Shown in pieces: positions 28,736 to 38,379 of a stretch of 64,000 nucleotides of DNA (within the stretch, counting starts at the first letter, position 1; each line of letters starts with the position of its first letter). The notes beneath the pieces are model-generated. The model was not told where the DNA came from. It saw nothing but the letters and a program-made list of their open reading frames with translations, and made no database searches. A program made the translations under genes and the position numbers. Source of the stretch: Bog-756 sp963703145 (GTDB taxonomy: Bacteria > Actinomycetota > Acidimicrobiia > Acidimicrobiales > RAAP-2); the NCBI GenBank assembly GCA_963703145.1, contig OY969793.1:496001-560000 (forward strand), written 5' to 3'.

Positions 28736-29390
28736 TTTCCAGGGCTACTTCCATCAGCGGGCCAAGCGGTTCTCCGCCTTCTATGCGAGCGAGCCGGTGG
28801 CCCGGGCCCTCGGCCGTGGGCCCATGTTCGACCGGTTGCATGCCGCCGTGGACATCACCGTGGGTCTGTCGGCGACCAAGGTCCTCGACGTGGGGTGCGG
28901 GAGCGGGCCACTGTTCCCCCCACTGGCCAGCCGGGGCATCCATGTCACCGGAATCGATCCGGCCGAGGCCATGGTGGACCTGGCCGTCGAGCAGGCCGCG
29001 TCCTTCCCCGGGTTGGTCGACGTCGAGCGCCGCGGCTGGGAGGACATCGACGAGCACGATGCCTATGACGTGGCCATCGCCCTCGGGGTGTTCGACTACG
29101 TGGACCGGCCCGCCGAGCTGTTGGGCCGCATGGGGGGCGCGGCCGACCATGTCATCGGCTCGTTCCCGGCTCCAGGGCTGCGTCTGTCGCTGCGCAAGGT
29201 CCGCTACGGGGCCCGCGGTGTCGGGGTGCACGGCTACACCGCCGACGGCTTCGCTTCTCTGGCCGCCGCCTCGGGCCTCTCGGTGGCCTCGGTCGATCCG
29301 CTCGGCCGGGCCGGATTCGTGGTGCACTTCCAGCGCCGATCCGAGTCGGGTGCCAGCTCGTCGGGTGCGGACGGCGTCTCGACGACCTGA
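28722..29390 (+). CDS. SAM-dependent methyltransferase (class I)
   Basis: A 222-residue Rossmann methyltransferase. VLDVGCGSGPLFPPLASRG is motif I, VTGIDPAEAMVDLA motif II, and YDVAIALGVFDYVDRPAELL motifs post-I and IV. It probably methylates a sugar hydroxyl or amine of the polymer, but no feature fixes the acceptor. The start is ATG 28722, overlapping the deacetylase by 14 bases; together with the GT4 they form a coupled three-gene unit. It is convergent with the sulfotransferase gene ending at 29410. Confidence 0.8.
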   Translation: MSDGDFQGYFHQRAKRFSAFYASEPVARALGRGPMFDRLHAAVDITVGLSATKVLDVGCGSGPLFPPLASRGIHVTGIDPAEAMVDLAVEQAASFPGLVDVERRGWEDIDEHDAYDVAIALGVFDYVDRPAELLGRMGGAADHVIGSFPAPGLRLSLRKVRYGARGVGVHGYTADGFASLAAASGLSVASVDPLGRAGFVVHFQRRSESGASSSGADGVSTT

Positions 29391-29409
29391 CCGCCACCAT
29401 CTCCGAGGG

Positions 29410-30367
29410 TCAGTCGCGGGTGTAATCCTCGTCGGTATAGGTGGTGATGGGAAACTGGTCGAGGGTGCGCCGGAGCGTGGCCACCTGGGCGTCGTCCAAC
29501 CGTGACTGCCAGGAGTCGGGGAGTTCGGCGGCCACCCGCTTGACGACGAACCCGGTGCCAGGGGCGTTGTGGCCCTCGAGGAACGCCTCGGACTGCTCGC
29601 CCCACTCCAGCGAGAGCTCGTCCTCCAGCTGGTGGAACTCAGCCGGGGGGTCGGTGCACAGCTGCTCATGGGTGCGCACGTGCCACTCGGGGTGGCGCGA
29701 CCGCGCCTCTTCCAGCGCGGCGATGAGGAGGCCGATCCTCCAGCTCATCCGCTCCACCGGGTCGGACCCGGGGGGTCGGATGCCCCAGGGCTCGAGATAG
29801 CGGGCCCGGATGTCGGGCCGGGACTCGAGGGTGGAGTTGCGGGCGTCCTTCAGATTCAGCTCCAGCCAGCTGGCCAGCACGTTGGCGGGGTGGCGGAGCA
29901 GGACGAGTACCTCGACGTCGAACTCGGTCGCCAACCACTCGGTGGCGAGCTGGGCATGGATGGACTTGGCCACGATGCGGGGCCGCCCGATGGCAGCGGG
30001 CAGGGGGGCGGCTCGTGGGTCCCGGGCCAGCGTGGCGGCCAGCCATGTGACCGGGTCGAGACGGCCATCGTGGATCCGGTCGACCGCCCCGGGGCCGAGC
30101 AGGTGGCGGGCGAGCCGGGAGCGGCGCTCCTCGTGGGCGCCGGCCAGGATCCACTCCCACAGCCTCCGGTAGTCGGGGGCGGCGCTCTCCCGGTCCGAGG
30201 ACGGGATAGCGGCCGACCGTTCGTTTGGCATGGATGGCCGCGGGATGCTTGTCCTCGTTGTCCCCTTCGAGGATGGCCGCAGTGCCCGGGGCGCTGGCGA
30301 GGGCGCGCATGGTCCACGTGGTCCCCGACCGGGGCAGCCCCACGATCACGATGGGTCGTTGACTCAT
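29410..30367 (-). CDS. Sulfotransferase family protein, one frameshift
   Basis: After one frame change near 30225 the protein reads as a complete sulfotransferase of about 319 residues. RPIVIVGLPRSGTTWTMRALA (motif at residues 10-18) is a textbook 5'-phosphosulfate loop with Arg-Ser-Gly-Thr-Thr. VLVLLRHPANVLASWLELN is the 3'-phosphate region. The C-terminus ends ITTYTDEDYTRD. The ATG at 30367 overlaps the stop of the GT2 gene by ATGA, so glycosyl transfer and sulfation are coupled in one unit. The acceptor is unknown. Confidence 0.8.
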
Positions 30368-31308
30368 CGCCGCACCGTGGTCCGATGGCCGGTGGCGGGG
30401 GAGCCCAGGAGGGTGGCCGTCACCCGGGCCGCCAATCCGGGGTCGCGGCGCCGGGTCCCGAACGCGCTGGACAACGCACCGGTGGCGAGGACGGCGCCGG
30501 CCAGCCCGGTAGCCAGGGGTGTCCGGTAGCCCGAGGTCAGCCTATCGACGACACCGGCTCGTCCCCCGGCCAGCTGGGCCACCACCAACCGTGGTAGCGG
30601 CGGCACGACGGGGACATCGACGACGCATGCTTGTCGAGGAAGCCCTGGCGCCCGATGCGGTCCCCCGACCCGACCCGGGTCACCCGGTCGTCGGCGTGCT
30701 GGTGGTAGGCGTACAGCGGTTGGGCCAAGGTTGCGATGGGATGGGCCTGCGCGCACCGGAGCCAGAGGTCCCAGTCCTCACACGACGGCAGGGCAGTATC
30801 CATGGCCAGGTCGTCGGGGAAGAGCGTCCGCCGGATGACGCCGAAGGGGAGGGCGACGAAGTTGAACCAGAGGAGCTCATTCGCCCCGAAGCCGAGCGGT
30901 CCGCGGTAGAGGGTGACACGGCCGGTGGCGTCTTGGACCACCTGGTGCCACGACGTGACAACGCCGACGTCACTGTCGGCGTCCAGGCGCTCGACCACCG
31001 GGTGGCGGCCCCCGGCAGCCAGGCGTCGTCGTCGTCACAGAACCCGAGCAGGTCGCCTCGCGCCAGGCCAATGCCCCGGTTGCGACTGCCGCCAGGGCCC
31101 TGGGACTCGGTGTTGTGCACCACCTGGACGCGGCGGTCCTCGGCCAACCGTGCCGTGACGTCGTCGGTCCGACCGTCACGGAGGCGTCGTCCACGATGAC
31201 CAGTTCGATGTCGGCGCCGTTTTGGTCGAGCACGGAGCGGGCGGCCCGCTCGAGGCGTTCGGGCCGGTTCTGGGTGGGCATCACCACGCTCAGCAGATGG
31301 CTGGGCAT
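30364..31308 (-). CDS. Glycosyltransferase family 2 protein, frameshifted
   Basis: A GT-A enzyme assembled from about four frames. LLSVVMPTQNRPERLERAARS, ELVIVDDASVT and VQVVHNTESQGPGGSRNRGI lead to RGDLLGFCDDDDAWLPGA, the DxD metal site. VVTSWHQVVQDATGRVTLYR, FVALPFGVIRRTLFPDDL and PSCEDWDLWLRCAQAHP follow, with the acceptor-loop ED. The last 60 residues (YRTPLATGLAGAVLATGA) may include a membrane-associated helix. The start is ATG 31308; a TCGGTAGCAT box lies about 75 bases upstream. It overlaps the sulfotransferase start at 30367 by four bases. Confidence 0.7.
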
Positions 31309-31384
31309 CAGCGACGCCGGCCCGGGAGGCGCGGGTCCCCGCCACGTTCCGTCACCGAACTGCGTGCCCCCCTCACGAGGGGTC

Positions 31385-31394
31385 ATGCTACCGA
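31385..31394 (-). promoter_or_regulatory. TCGGTAGCAT motif, candidate promoter
   Basis: On the minus strand this 10-base motif, followed by GACC, matches the one at 17943-17952 (TCGGTAGCATGACC in both). It sits in the 140-base divergent gap, about 75 bases upstream of the GT2 start at 31308. Confidence 0.35.
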
Positions 31395-31448
31395 ACCGGA
31401 CCCGGCACAGTGCTTGTCGCCCCCCAGGCCCTGTGGCATGGTGAGGCC

Positions 31449-32338
31449 ATGCGCCCACCCCGTGTGGCCCGGGCCGCCTTCCGCAGGCTTTCCCCGAGGA
31501 CCCGGAGTGCGGTGCTTCGAGGTACGGGCAACTTCGCTCCGTGGGAGGACGGCTTCGCCCTGACTCCGCCCGTGCCCGCTCCCGGCGAGGTGGTCGGCCC
31601 ACCCGATTTCGTGGGCATCGGGGTCCAAAAAGGGGGGACCAGTTGGTGGTACGAGCTGATTGCCGCCCACCCCGGGGTGTCGGCCAGCGAGGGGATCCAC
31701 AAGGAGCGCCACTATCTCTCCCACTTCGGGCTCGAGCCCTTCGGCCCGGCCGAGGTCGAGCACTACCACGGATGGTTCCCACGCCGGGCCGGGACCATCA
31801 CCGGCGAGTGGACCCCTGACTACCTGGCCTACCCATGGGTGGCCGCCCTGTTGGCCCAGGCCGCCCCGGAGGCCCGGCTGCTGGTGATCCTCCGCGATCC
31901 GGTCGAGCGCTTCCGCTCGGGCCTCTCGTTCCGTCTGAGTAAGGGTGCTTTGGCGACCGAGGCCACCGTGTCCGAAGCGGTGCGCCAGGGCTTCTACGCT
32001 GCGTCGCTGCGTCGCTACCTCGACTACTTCCCCGCAGACCAGATGCTCGTGCTGCAGTACGAGCAGTGTGCCGCCGACCCGGCCGGCCAACTGGCCGTCA
32101 CCTACCGGTTCCTCGGCCTCGACGACCACGTTCCCGAGGACCTGCGACGAGCGGTCAACGTGTCCGGGGCCAAGGTGGCCATCCACCCGGATGCCCGACG
32201 CCGGCTCATCGACCTGTACGCACCGACGTCGACGAACTGGTCGCGTCGTTCCCCGGCATCGACCGCTCGCTGTGGCCCAACTTCACCGACGCCACCGAGG
32301 ACCCGAGAAATGGCCACAGCGATGCGGCGGTCCGGTGA
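31449..32338 (+). CDS. Sulfotransferase family protein, first of a tandem pair
   Basis: A 296-residue protein after one frame change near 32225. FAPWEDG, then PPDFVGIGVQKGGTSWWYEL with K61 and Gly-Thr-Ser form the PAPS 5' loop. HYLSHFGLEPF, GWFPRRAGTITGEWTPDYL and LLVILRDPVERFRSG (3' loop) follow, then MLVLQYEQC and YRFLGLDD. This is the Sulfotransfer_1-type subgroup also found at 32335 and 35264. The start at ATG 31449 has GTGAGG two bases upstream. The stop overlaps the start of the second copy by GTGA, so the two are coupled. Confidence 0.8.
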
Positions 32339-33216
32339 ACTGGCAGGACCAGCTGGCCGAGGGCCTCCACCGCCTGCCGCCGCGCCTCCACCGCCTGGTG
32401 CCGCCGGACCAACGCGCCGATCTCCGCCACCGGCTGGGGCGCTACCGTCCGTGGGAGTCCGGTGCCGACCTGATGCCGCCGCCCCGGGGGCCGGGCGAGG
32501 AGCCGGGGCCACCCGACTTCGTGGGTGTCGGGGTGATGATGGCCGCCAGCGACTGGTGGCTCGGCCTGGTCAACGACCACCCGGGCGTGGCCTGGCGTCC
32601 GGACGTTCCCGGCGCCAGGCACTACCTCAGCCACTTCCTCACCACCGACCTCGGCCCGGCCGAGGTCGACCGGTACCACGGCTGGTTCCCCCGGCGGCCG
32701 GGAGCGATCACCGGCGAGTGGACCCCGAGCTACAGCGCCCTGCCCTGGGTCGCACCATTGTTGGCCCGGGCCGCACCCGACGCCCGTCTCCTCATGATGG
32801 TGCGGGACCCGGTCGACCGGCTGCGCCTGGGCCTGGCGTCCACCGCTGACCGTCGGGTCCCCCAGGTGGGCGACCACACCGCCGACGCCGTCGCACGCGG
32901 GTTCTACGGGGCCCAGCTGCGCCGCCTGCTCGAGTACTTCCCGACCGACCGGGTGCTCGTGCTCCAGTACGAGCGGTGCGTGGCCGATCCCGCCGAACAG
33001 ATCGCCGCCACCTACCGGTTCCTCGGCCTCGACGACGGCTACCGGCCCGTGGTGGGAGCCCCGCCCCGCCAGGCGCTCGGTCCGTTGCCCCCGCTGGACC
33101 CGGACACGACCGTTCGGCTGGCGAGGGTCTACGCGGACGATGTGGAAGAGCTGGTGGCCCTGGTTCCCTCGCTCGACCGGTCGCTGTGGCCGTCGGCCAT
33201 CGATCGTCGCCGGTAG
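32335..33216 (+). CDS. Sulfotransferase-like paralogue with lost PAPS-binding loop
   Basis: A 293-residue paralogue of the preceding gene with the same landmarks: YRPWESG, PPDFVGVGV, GWFPRRPGAITGEWTPSYS, VRDPVDRLRLG, VLVLQYERC and YRFLGLDD. The 5'-phosphosulfate loop, however, reads MMAASDWW (residues 68-75) where the neighbours have QKGGTSWW or PKCGTSWW. The catalytic Lys and the Gly-Thr-Ser are all gone, and the 3' loop Ser is Leu. The frame is intact, so this looks like a maintained non-catalytic partner rather than a decayed gene. It might dimerise with or regulate its sibling, or bind the same glycan. The start is GTG 32335, overlapping the upstream stop. Confidence 0.75.
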   Translation: MNWQDQLAEGLHRLPPRLHRLVPPDQRADLRHRLGRYRPWESGADLMPPPRGPGEEPGPPDFVGVGVMMAASDWWLGLVNDHPGVAWRPDVPGARHYLSHFLTTDLGPAEVDRYHGWFPRRPGAITGEWTPSYSALPWVAPLLARAAPDARLLMMVRDPVDRLRLGLASTADRRVPQVGDHTADAVARGFYGAQLRRLLEYFPTDRVLVLQYERCVADPAEQIAATYRFLGLDDGYRPVVGAPPRQALGPLPPLDPDTTVRLARVYADDVEELVALVPSLDRSLWPSAIDRRR

Positions 33217-33407
33217 GGACTGGGCGGTACGGACTCGACCTCGGGACGCTGTCACGGTCGGGCCGCCGGTGAGACACCAGGTTGGGCCCACTACCAGGAG
33301 AGACACGCTCACCAGCGGAAATGCCGGGCCGTTGGTTGGCCGCTGTAGTGTGCAGCGGGCAGATCGACCGTGACGAGGGGGACCAGTGTCGATGGGGGAT
33401 CGAGGTG

Positions 33408-34364
33408 ATGCCGCAATTGATCGTCGACCGTCTGCGCTGTCCGCGCTGTGGGAAGCCGATGAGAGAGGTCGGTGACGGCGAGGGTGTCGAGTGCCTCGCC
33501 GCCCACCACCTCGAACGGCGCCACGGTTATCTTGACTGCTCGTCGGGAGCGGTCCGGCAAGGCTCGACGGCCAAGACGTTCGCCAGCTTCGGATTCGAGT
33601 GGAACAACTTCGACGAGGTCCGCGACGAGGACGAGGGCTTCGCCGAGGTCTACTTCCGTGACGTCGATCTCCACGACCTGGCTGGAAAGGTCGGACTCGA
33701 CGCCGGCTGCGGCAAGGGCCGCTACACCCGGTTCCTGGCCGAACATCTGATGGCGGTGGCCGCCCTCGACGGCTCGTCGGCGGTAGAGGCGGCCGCCCGG
33801 AACCTGGCCGAATTCCCCGGCGTGCTGGTGGTGCAGTCCGATCTCCGTGATGCACCGTTCGCCCCGGGCAGCTTCGACTTCGTCTCCAGCCTCGGCGTCC
33901 TCCATCACCTCGACGACCCCCGGGCCGGCTTCGAGCGCCTGGTGGAGCATCTGGCTCCGGGTGGGCCGATCCTCCTCTACCTGTACAGCCGGCCGGCGAC
34001 GTTCGGGCTGCGGTCTGCGGCGCTGCGCCTGGCTTCGGCGCTGCGGACGGTGACCGTGACCCTGCCTCACCGGCTCCTCAAGGTGGTGAGCGCGCCGATC
34101 GCTGCGGCTCTCTACTACGGGGTGGTGGCCCCAGGCGCCTATGGCGACCGACGGGACATCAAGGCCCTCGCCGGTCTGCCGATGGACGCATATCGGGGAA
34201 AGCCTCTGCGAAGCCTGGTCCTCGACACGTTCGACCGGCTCAGTGCCCCGGTCGAGCACCGCTACGTCTGGAGTGAGCTCGCGCCGTGGTTCGACGATGC
34301 CGGGCTGGTGGTGGACGCCGCCCGCGACGAGACCGGTTGGTTCGTCCTGGCCCACCGGCCCTGA
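33408..34364 (+). CDS. Zinc-ribbon-containing SAM-dependent methyltransferase
   Basis: A 318-residue protein. Residues 8-50 hold a Trm112-like zinc ribbon (LRCPRCGKPM, then VECLAAHHLERRHGYLDC). The methyltransferase domain follows: GLDAGCGKGRYTRFLAEH (motif I), VAALDGSSAVEAAARNL, VLVVQSDLRDAPFAPGSFD and VSSLGVLHHLDDP. A hydrophobic C-terminal region (LLKVVSAPIAAALYYGVV) may contact membrane or lipid-linked sugar. Such enzymes are common beside glycosyltransferases and probably methylate sugars. The start ATG at 33408 follows GGGGGATCGAGGTG. The GT2 gene starts six bases after its stop. Confidence 0.8.
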   Translation: MPQLIVDRLRCPRCGKPMREVGDGEGVECLAAHHLERRHGYLDCSSGAVRQGSTAKTFASFGFEWNNFDEVRDEDEGFAEVYFRDVDLHDLAGKVGLDAGCGKGRYTRFLAEHLMAVAALDGSSAVEAAARNLAEFPGVLVVQSDLRDAPFAPGSFDFVSSLGVLHHLDDPRAGFERLVEHLAPGGPILLYLYSRPATFGLRSAALRLASALRTVTVTLPHRLLKVVSAPIAAALYYGVVAPGAYGDRRDIKALAGLPMDAYRGKPLRSLVLDTFDRLSAPVEHRYVWSELAPWFDDAGLVVDAARDETGWFVLAHRP

Positions 34365-34369
34365 TCGCC

Positions 34370-35221
34370 ATGACCGACACGCAGGGGGCAGACGGCGACC
34401 GCCGGATCATGGCCGTGGTGCTCACGCACAACGCCCCCGAGGCCCTCGACCGGTGTCTGGCGGCCATCGCCGGGCAGACCACCCCACCGGAGGCGGTGGT
34501 GGTGGTGGACAATGCCAGCACACCCCCGGTGCAGCTCGATGACCCCACCGGGACCGGCCTTGCGGTCCGGGTGGTCCGCTCCGAGGTCAACACCGGGCCG
34601 GCGGGAGGTTGGGCCAACGGGCTGTCGGTGTTCCTGGCCTCAGACGCCGCTCACGCGTGGGTCCTCGATGACGACATGGTCCCCGATCCGAATTGCCTCC
34701 AGCGCCTGTGGGACATCGCCGCAGAGGAGCCCGACAGCGCCTTCGTGTTCCCCATCTCCCGCCAGGCCGATGGCACACTCGGCTTGTGGCCCTCCTGGTG
34801 CGGATTCGTCATCGCCCGCCAGGTCGTCGAGGCCGTCGGACTGCCGATGGAGGAGCTGTTCTGGTGGGCCGAAGACACCGAGTACCTCCAGTGGCGGATA
34901 CCCGAGGCCGGGTTCCGCCGCCAGGTGGTCAAGTGGGCCGTGGTGGACCACGAAGCGGTGCGCCAGGGGGACGGCGTGCCCTTGTGGAAGTACTACTACG
35001 AGGCCCGCAACATGCTCTATCTCCACCTGCACGTGAAGCACCGCCTCGGGCGCTACCCGGCCAACGTGGCCAAGCTGTTCGCCCGAGCCCTGTTCCGGGA
35101 GGACGCCGGCCGGCTCGAGCGGCTGGGAGTCATGGCGCGGGGGCTGGTGGACGGGGCCCGGGGGAGGCTCGGAATCCGCTATCCCGTCGAGCCCATGCGG
35201 GAGCGTCCGGCCGAGAACTGA
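34370..35221 (+). CDS. GlfT2-like family 2 glycosyltransferase
   Basis: A 283-residue GT-A protein. IMAVVLTHNAPEALDRCLAAI, AVVVVDNASTPPVQL and NTGPAGGWANGLSVFL lead to WVLDDDMVPDPNCLQRLW, the DDD metal site. FWWAEDTEYLQWRIPEAGF carries the acceptor-loop WAED. The NTGPAGG and WAED blocks place it with GlfT2 and related galactofuranosyl or rhamnosyl transferases, like the gene at 23573. The start is ATG 34370, five bases after the methyltransferase stop, so the two are an operon. No UDP-galactopyranose mutase gene is in this window. Confidence 0.8.
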   Translation: MTDTQGADGDRRIMAVVLTHNAPEALDRCLAAIAGQTTPPEAVVVVDNASTPPVQLDDPTGTGLAVRVVRSEVNTGPAGGWANGLSVFLASDAAHAWVLDDDMVPDPNCLQRLWDIAAEEPDSAFVFPISRQADGTLGLWPSWCGFVIARQVVEAVGLPMEELFWWAEDTEYLQWRIPEAGFRRQVVKWAVVDHEAVRQGDGVPLWKYYYEARNMLYLHLHVKHRLGRYPANVAKLFARALFREDAGRLERLGVMARGLVDGARGRLGIRYPVEPMRERPAEN

Positions 35222-35263
35222 AGGCGTCCAGGTCTTGGTGCTCGGGCGAACCGTGGCGCGGGG

Positions 35264-36124
35264 TCAGTCGGCGAGATGGGCGAAGTGGGGCCAGAGTCTG
35301 AGGTCGAGGTCGGGTCGGCGGGCTGCGAAGGCCGCCACGTCGGGTTCGTACAGCTCGGCCAGGAGTCGCACGAAGCCGGGTTCGATGTCCCGTTTGACCT
35401 TGGTCTTGTTGACCTCGGCCTCCAGCCGCGGTGGTCGGAAGCTGTCGTCCAGACCGAGGAACTCGAAGGTCCGGGCCAGTTCCTCGGCTGGTCGCTGGAT
35501 GCACGCCTCGTACTGGAGCACCAGGAGCTGGTCGGGCTGGTAGGCGGCCTCCCACGGTGCCAGCTCGGCCGCGTAGAACCCGCGGGCCAGGCCCCGATAG
35601 CGGACGTTGCGCAACCGTCGACGGGGCATGCGGCGGGAGATGTCCGACCGGTAGCGCTCGATCGGGTCGCGGAACAGCACCAGGACCTTCCCGGTCGGCG
35701 CGGCACGGGCCAGAATGGGGGGCAGCTGATACGAGAACAGATAGGAGGGTGTCCATTCGCCCGTCTTGGTGCCCGGCGGCCGCGGGAACCATGCGTGGTA
35801 GGCCCGGAGGTCGTCGTCGGTCACCGGGGTGTGGCGTTGGCGCTCGAAGAAGTTCCGGTTGAAGAACAAGAGTTCCTTCTTGGCCGGGCCATGGACATCA
35901 GGATGGGCCAGGATGAGGCTGAACCACCACGACGTGCCGCATTTGGGCACCCCCACACCCACGAAGTCGGGTGGCCCGGTGGTCATGCCGGTTGGACAGG
36001 GCGGGGCGACCGGAGGCTGCCCGTCCTCCCACGGGGCGAAGCGCCCCATGCGGTGGCGGACGCGGGCTTGGACCGATTCGGGCAGCGCGAGGAACGCCGA
36101 CCGGGCCGGCGAGTTGACGTGCAT
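35264..36124 (-). CDS. Sulfotransferase family protein
   Basis: A 286-residue member of the same subgroup as the tandem pair at 31449-33216, with an intact PAPS loop: VGVGVPKCGTSWWFSLILAHP (K61, G63-T64-S65). FAPWEDG, AWFPRPPGTKTGEWTPSYL, LVLFRDPIERYRSDISRRM and LLVLQYEACIQRPAEEL match the paralogues. The Arg-rich segment after the 3' loop (RRMPRRRLRNVRYRG) could bind an anionic acceptor. The start is ATG 36124. It lies downstream of the WbsX-methyltransferase fusion on the same strand, 57 bases away, and is convergent with the GT2 at 34370. Confidence 0.8.
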   Translation of the reverse strand: MHVNSPARSAFLALPESVQARVRHRMGRFAPWEDGQPPVAPPCPTGMTTGPPDFVGVGVPKCGTSWWFSLILAHPDVHGPAKKELLFFNRNFFERQRHTPVTDDDLRAYHAWFPRPPGTKTGEWTPSYLFSYQLPPILARAAPTGKVLVLFRDPIERYRSDISRRMPRRRLRNVRYRGLARGFYAAELAPWEAAYQPDQLLVLQYEACIQRPAEELARTFEFLGLDDSFRPPRLEAEVNKTKVKRDIEPGFVRLLAELYEPDVAAFAARRPDLDLRLWPHFAHLAD

Positions 36125-36181
36125 CAGGTCCGGGCGGGCCGCGCCAGGGGCGAACCCGGGGCCACCATCGTCACGGACGGC

Positions 36182-38303
36182 TCAACGCAACCGCCGGTAG
36201 GCCTTCTGGAAGAGGGCCGCCGACCGGGGTGACCGGTAGGCCAGCGTGAGGGCCCAGCGCTTCCAGGCCGGAAGGCCGTCCGACGGGATGTACCGAGGCA
36301 TGCGGTGCATGGCCCGACGGCTCTGCTCGCTGGACAAGAGCCCCACTGAGACCAGGTAGTCGCTGACCTTGCGGTTGCCGTCGGCCAGGGACACCACCTC
36401 AGTGTCCTCCTGGCCCCGCCCCACGGCCTGGAGGTAGGTGTCCGGCGGATTGGTGACCGGCACTGGTTTGAGGGCCCAGACGAACTGCTGCACGGTGGGG
36501 TTGGGGTTGAAGGCCTCGGACAGGGACCGGAGGGCCCCCACCAACTCGGCGGGCAGCCCGTCATTGAGCTCCTCGTCGTACTGGTCGGTGCGCAGGGCGT
36601 GATAGTTGTCCCGTTGTGCCACACGCCATCCCGACCGGAGGAACATGCGCTCCAGTGTCTCCTCGGTGAAGAACCGGAGGTGGGTGCTGTCCAACATGCC
36701 GGTGTCGGTGAGCGTCCACCGCCCGGCGAGCAGCCGGAGGCCGAGGTCGAAGTGGGCCACATTGGGCACCGACACCACGAGGGCGGGCTCGCCGTGCTTC
36801 AGCGACCAGGCCGACAAGGCGCTGAGCAGCTCTTGGGGCTGGGTCAGGTGCTCGATCACGTCGAGGATCATCAGCGCCCCGATGTTCCCGAGTTCGTCGA
36901 GGGTGGACTGCACCACGTCGAGGTCGGTGAGGTCGGTGAGTGTGGCCTCGATCCCGGCACCGTGCATGAGGTCGACCGCCACGGGGTTGAGTTCGAGCCC
37001 GTGGTAGGCGATGCCCGCCTCGGCCAACGCGTGGGAGACCACCGCGGTCCCCGCCCCCAGGTCGACGACTTTGGCGTCACGATCGACCACCAGTGAACGG
37101 ATCAGGCTGGCAGCGTGACCGATGGCGCTGTCGTGCTGGAACGGGTACACGTAGTCGAAGTCCGGCTTGTCGGCTTTCGGGGCCCCTGAGTCCGTGGCCT
37201 TCAGTTCGCCGCGGCGCTCGTCCACCACGGTGTCACCCAGCATCACCGCCCGGGTGGCATCGAGGAACGCCCTCCCGTAGCGCTGGTCGGGCTCCAGGTG
37301 GTTGCCCTCGGCCCACTCGTTCCACGCCACCACGAACAGGTAGTTCTCTTCGTCTCGCACCGTCGAGACCGATTTGACGGTACGTCGCAGCCACTCCTCG
37401 TAGGCCTCGGGCGTGGCCCCTTCGAAGATGGTGGCGCCGTAGGGTCGGCGTGCCGTGTTGTCCCAGCCCACCATCACCGAGGGGAAGCGCTTCCACGTGG
37501 GTGCTCGCTTGCTCAGTTCCGCTTCGTAGGCTGACCGGTAGTCGAGGATCCGGTGGCCCCGCGCTCCTTCCAGGGGCAAGAAGAGCTGTTCGCCCGAGAA
37601 GGGCATGAACCCGACGCTGGCGTCGAGCCCGAATGCCTCAGGCCCACCCGGGGGTGGCCCCCAGCTCTCGACCCAGCACAGGTACAGGTCGGGGAAGCCG
37701 AGCTTTTGGGCTTCGGCGCGCCAGATGTCCGTGGTCCGCTTGGGATCGGGGAGCTGCTGGGCGCGGTAGATCAGCATGAGCGGCCGGCCGTCGATCTTGA
37801 TGTAGCGGTCGTCGGCGAAGGCCTCGGCCAACCAGCGGATGTGGGCCAGGTCGTCGGCGTCGCTGAACTCCTGGGGCATCAGGACCCGTCCGGTCTGGGC
37901 ATCCCAGTTGCGTGTCCACTCCTCGTTGGCCCAGCACAGAGCGAACGGGAAGTCGGGGGAGCCTGATGCCAGGACTTCGTTGAAGGGCCGCTCAAGCAGC
38001 CGCTTCCCGTTGAACCAGTAGTGGTAGTAGACGAAGCCCGAGATGCCGTGGGTGGCAGCCAGATCGGCCTGGGCCTCGCGCACCTCGGGGAGCCGGAGGT
38101 CGTAGTACCCGAGGTCGGTCGGGACATGGGGCTGGTAATGGCCCGGGTACAGCGGCTGGGCCCTGGTCACGTTGGTCCACTCGGTGAACCCCTTGCCCCA
38201 CCACTCGTCATTCTCGGGAATGGGATGGAACTGAGGAAGGTAGAAGCGCGAGCGCACGCGGCACGTTATTCACCGGATTGACCGCCGCCCCCTGAGCTGC
38301 CAT
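36182..38303 (-). CDS. WbsX (GH99-like) - methyltransferase fusion protein
   Basis: The first half is a WbsX domain: FYLPQFHPIPENDEWWGKG, FTEWTNVTRAQPLYPGHYQP, ISGFVYYHYWFNGKRLL, LCWANEEWTRNWD and VVAWNEWAEGNHLEPDQ. From about residue 390 a class I methyltransferase follows: VVDLGAGTAVVSHALAEAG, YHGLELNPVAVDL, ALMILDVIEHLTQPQELL and LDSTHLRFFTEETLERM. A C-terminal extension of about 130 residues has no named domain. The open frame begins at GTG 38257. Adding one frame change near 38245 gives MAAQGAAVNPVNNVPRALA joined to FYLPQFHP, which fits the family better and starts at ATG 38303, seven bases after a TATCAT box. A free-standing WbsX occurs at 17961. Confidence 0.8.
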
Positions 38304-38310
38304 GGCAACG

Positions 38311-38316
38311 ATGATA
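38311..38316 (-). promoter_or_regulatory. Candidate leaderless -10 box (TATCAT)
   Basis: On the minus strand TATCAT ends seven bases before the ATG at 38303. TTGCGC lies 19 bases upstream as a possible -35 box. No ribosome-binding site separates the box from the ATG. Confidence 0.4.
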
Positions 38317-38379
38317 CGGCAGGGGAGGTGCAGGTGCGCAATGGGGACTGCCGGGCGCCGGTTCTGAGCACGGCGGCGC

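Noticed and set aside
32206..33855. A 549-codon open frame on the minus strand
   Set aside because: It runs opposite three well-supported plus-strand genes and has no recognisable domain.
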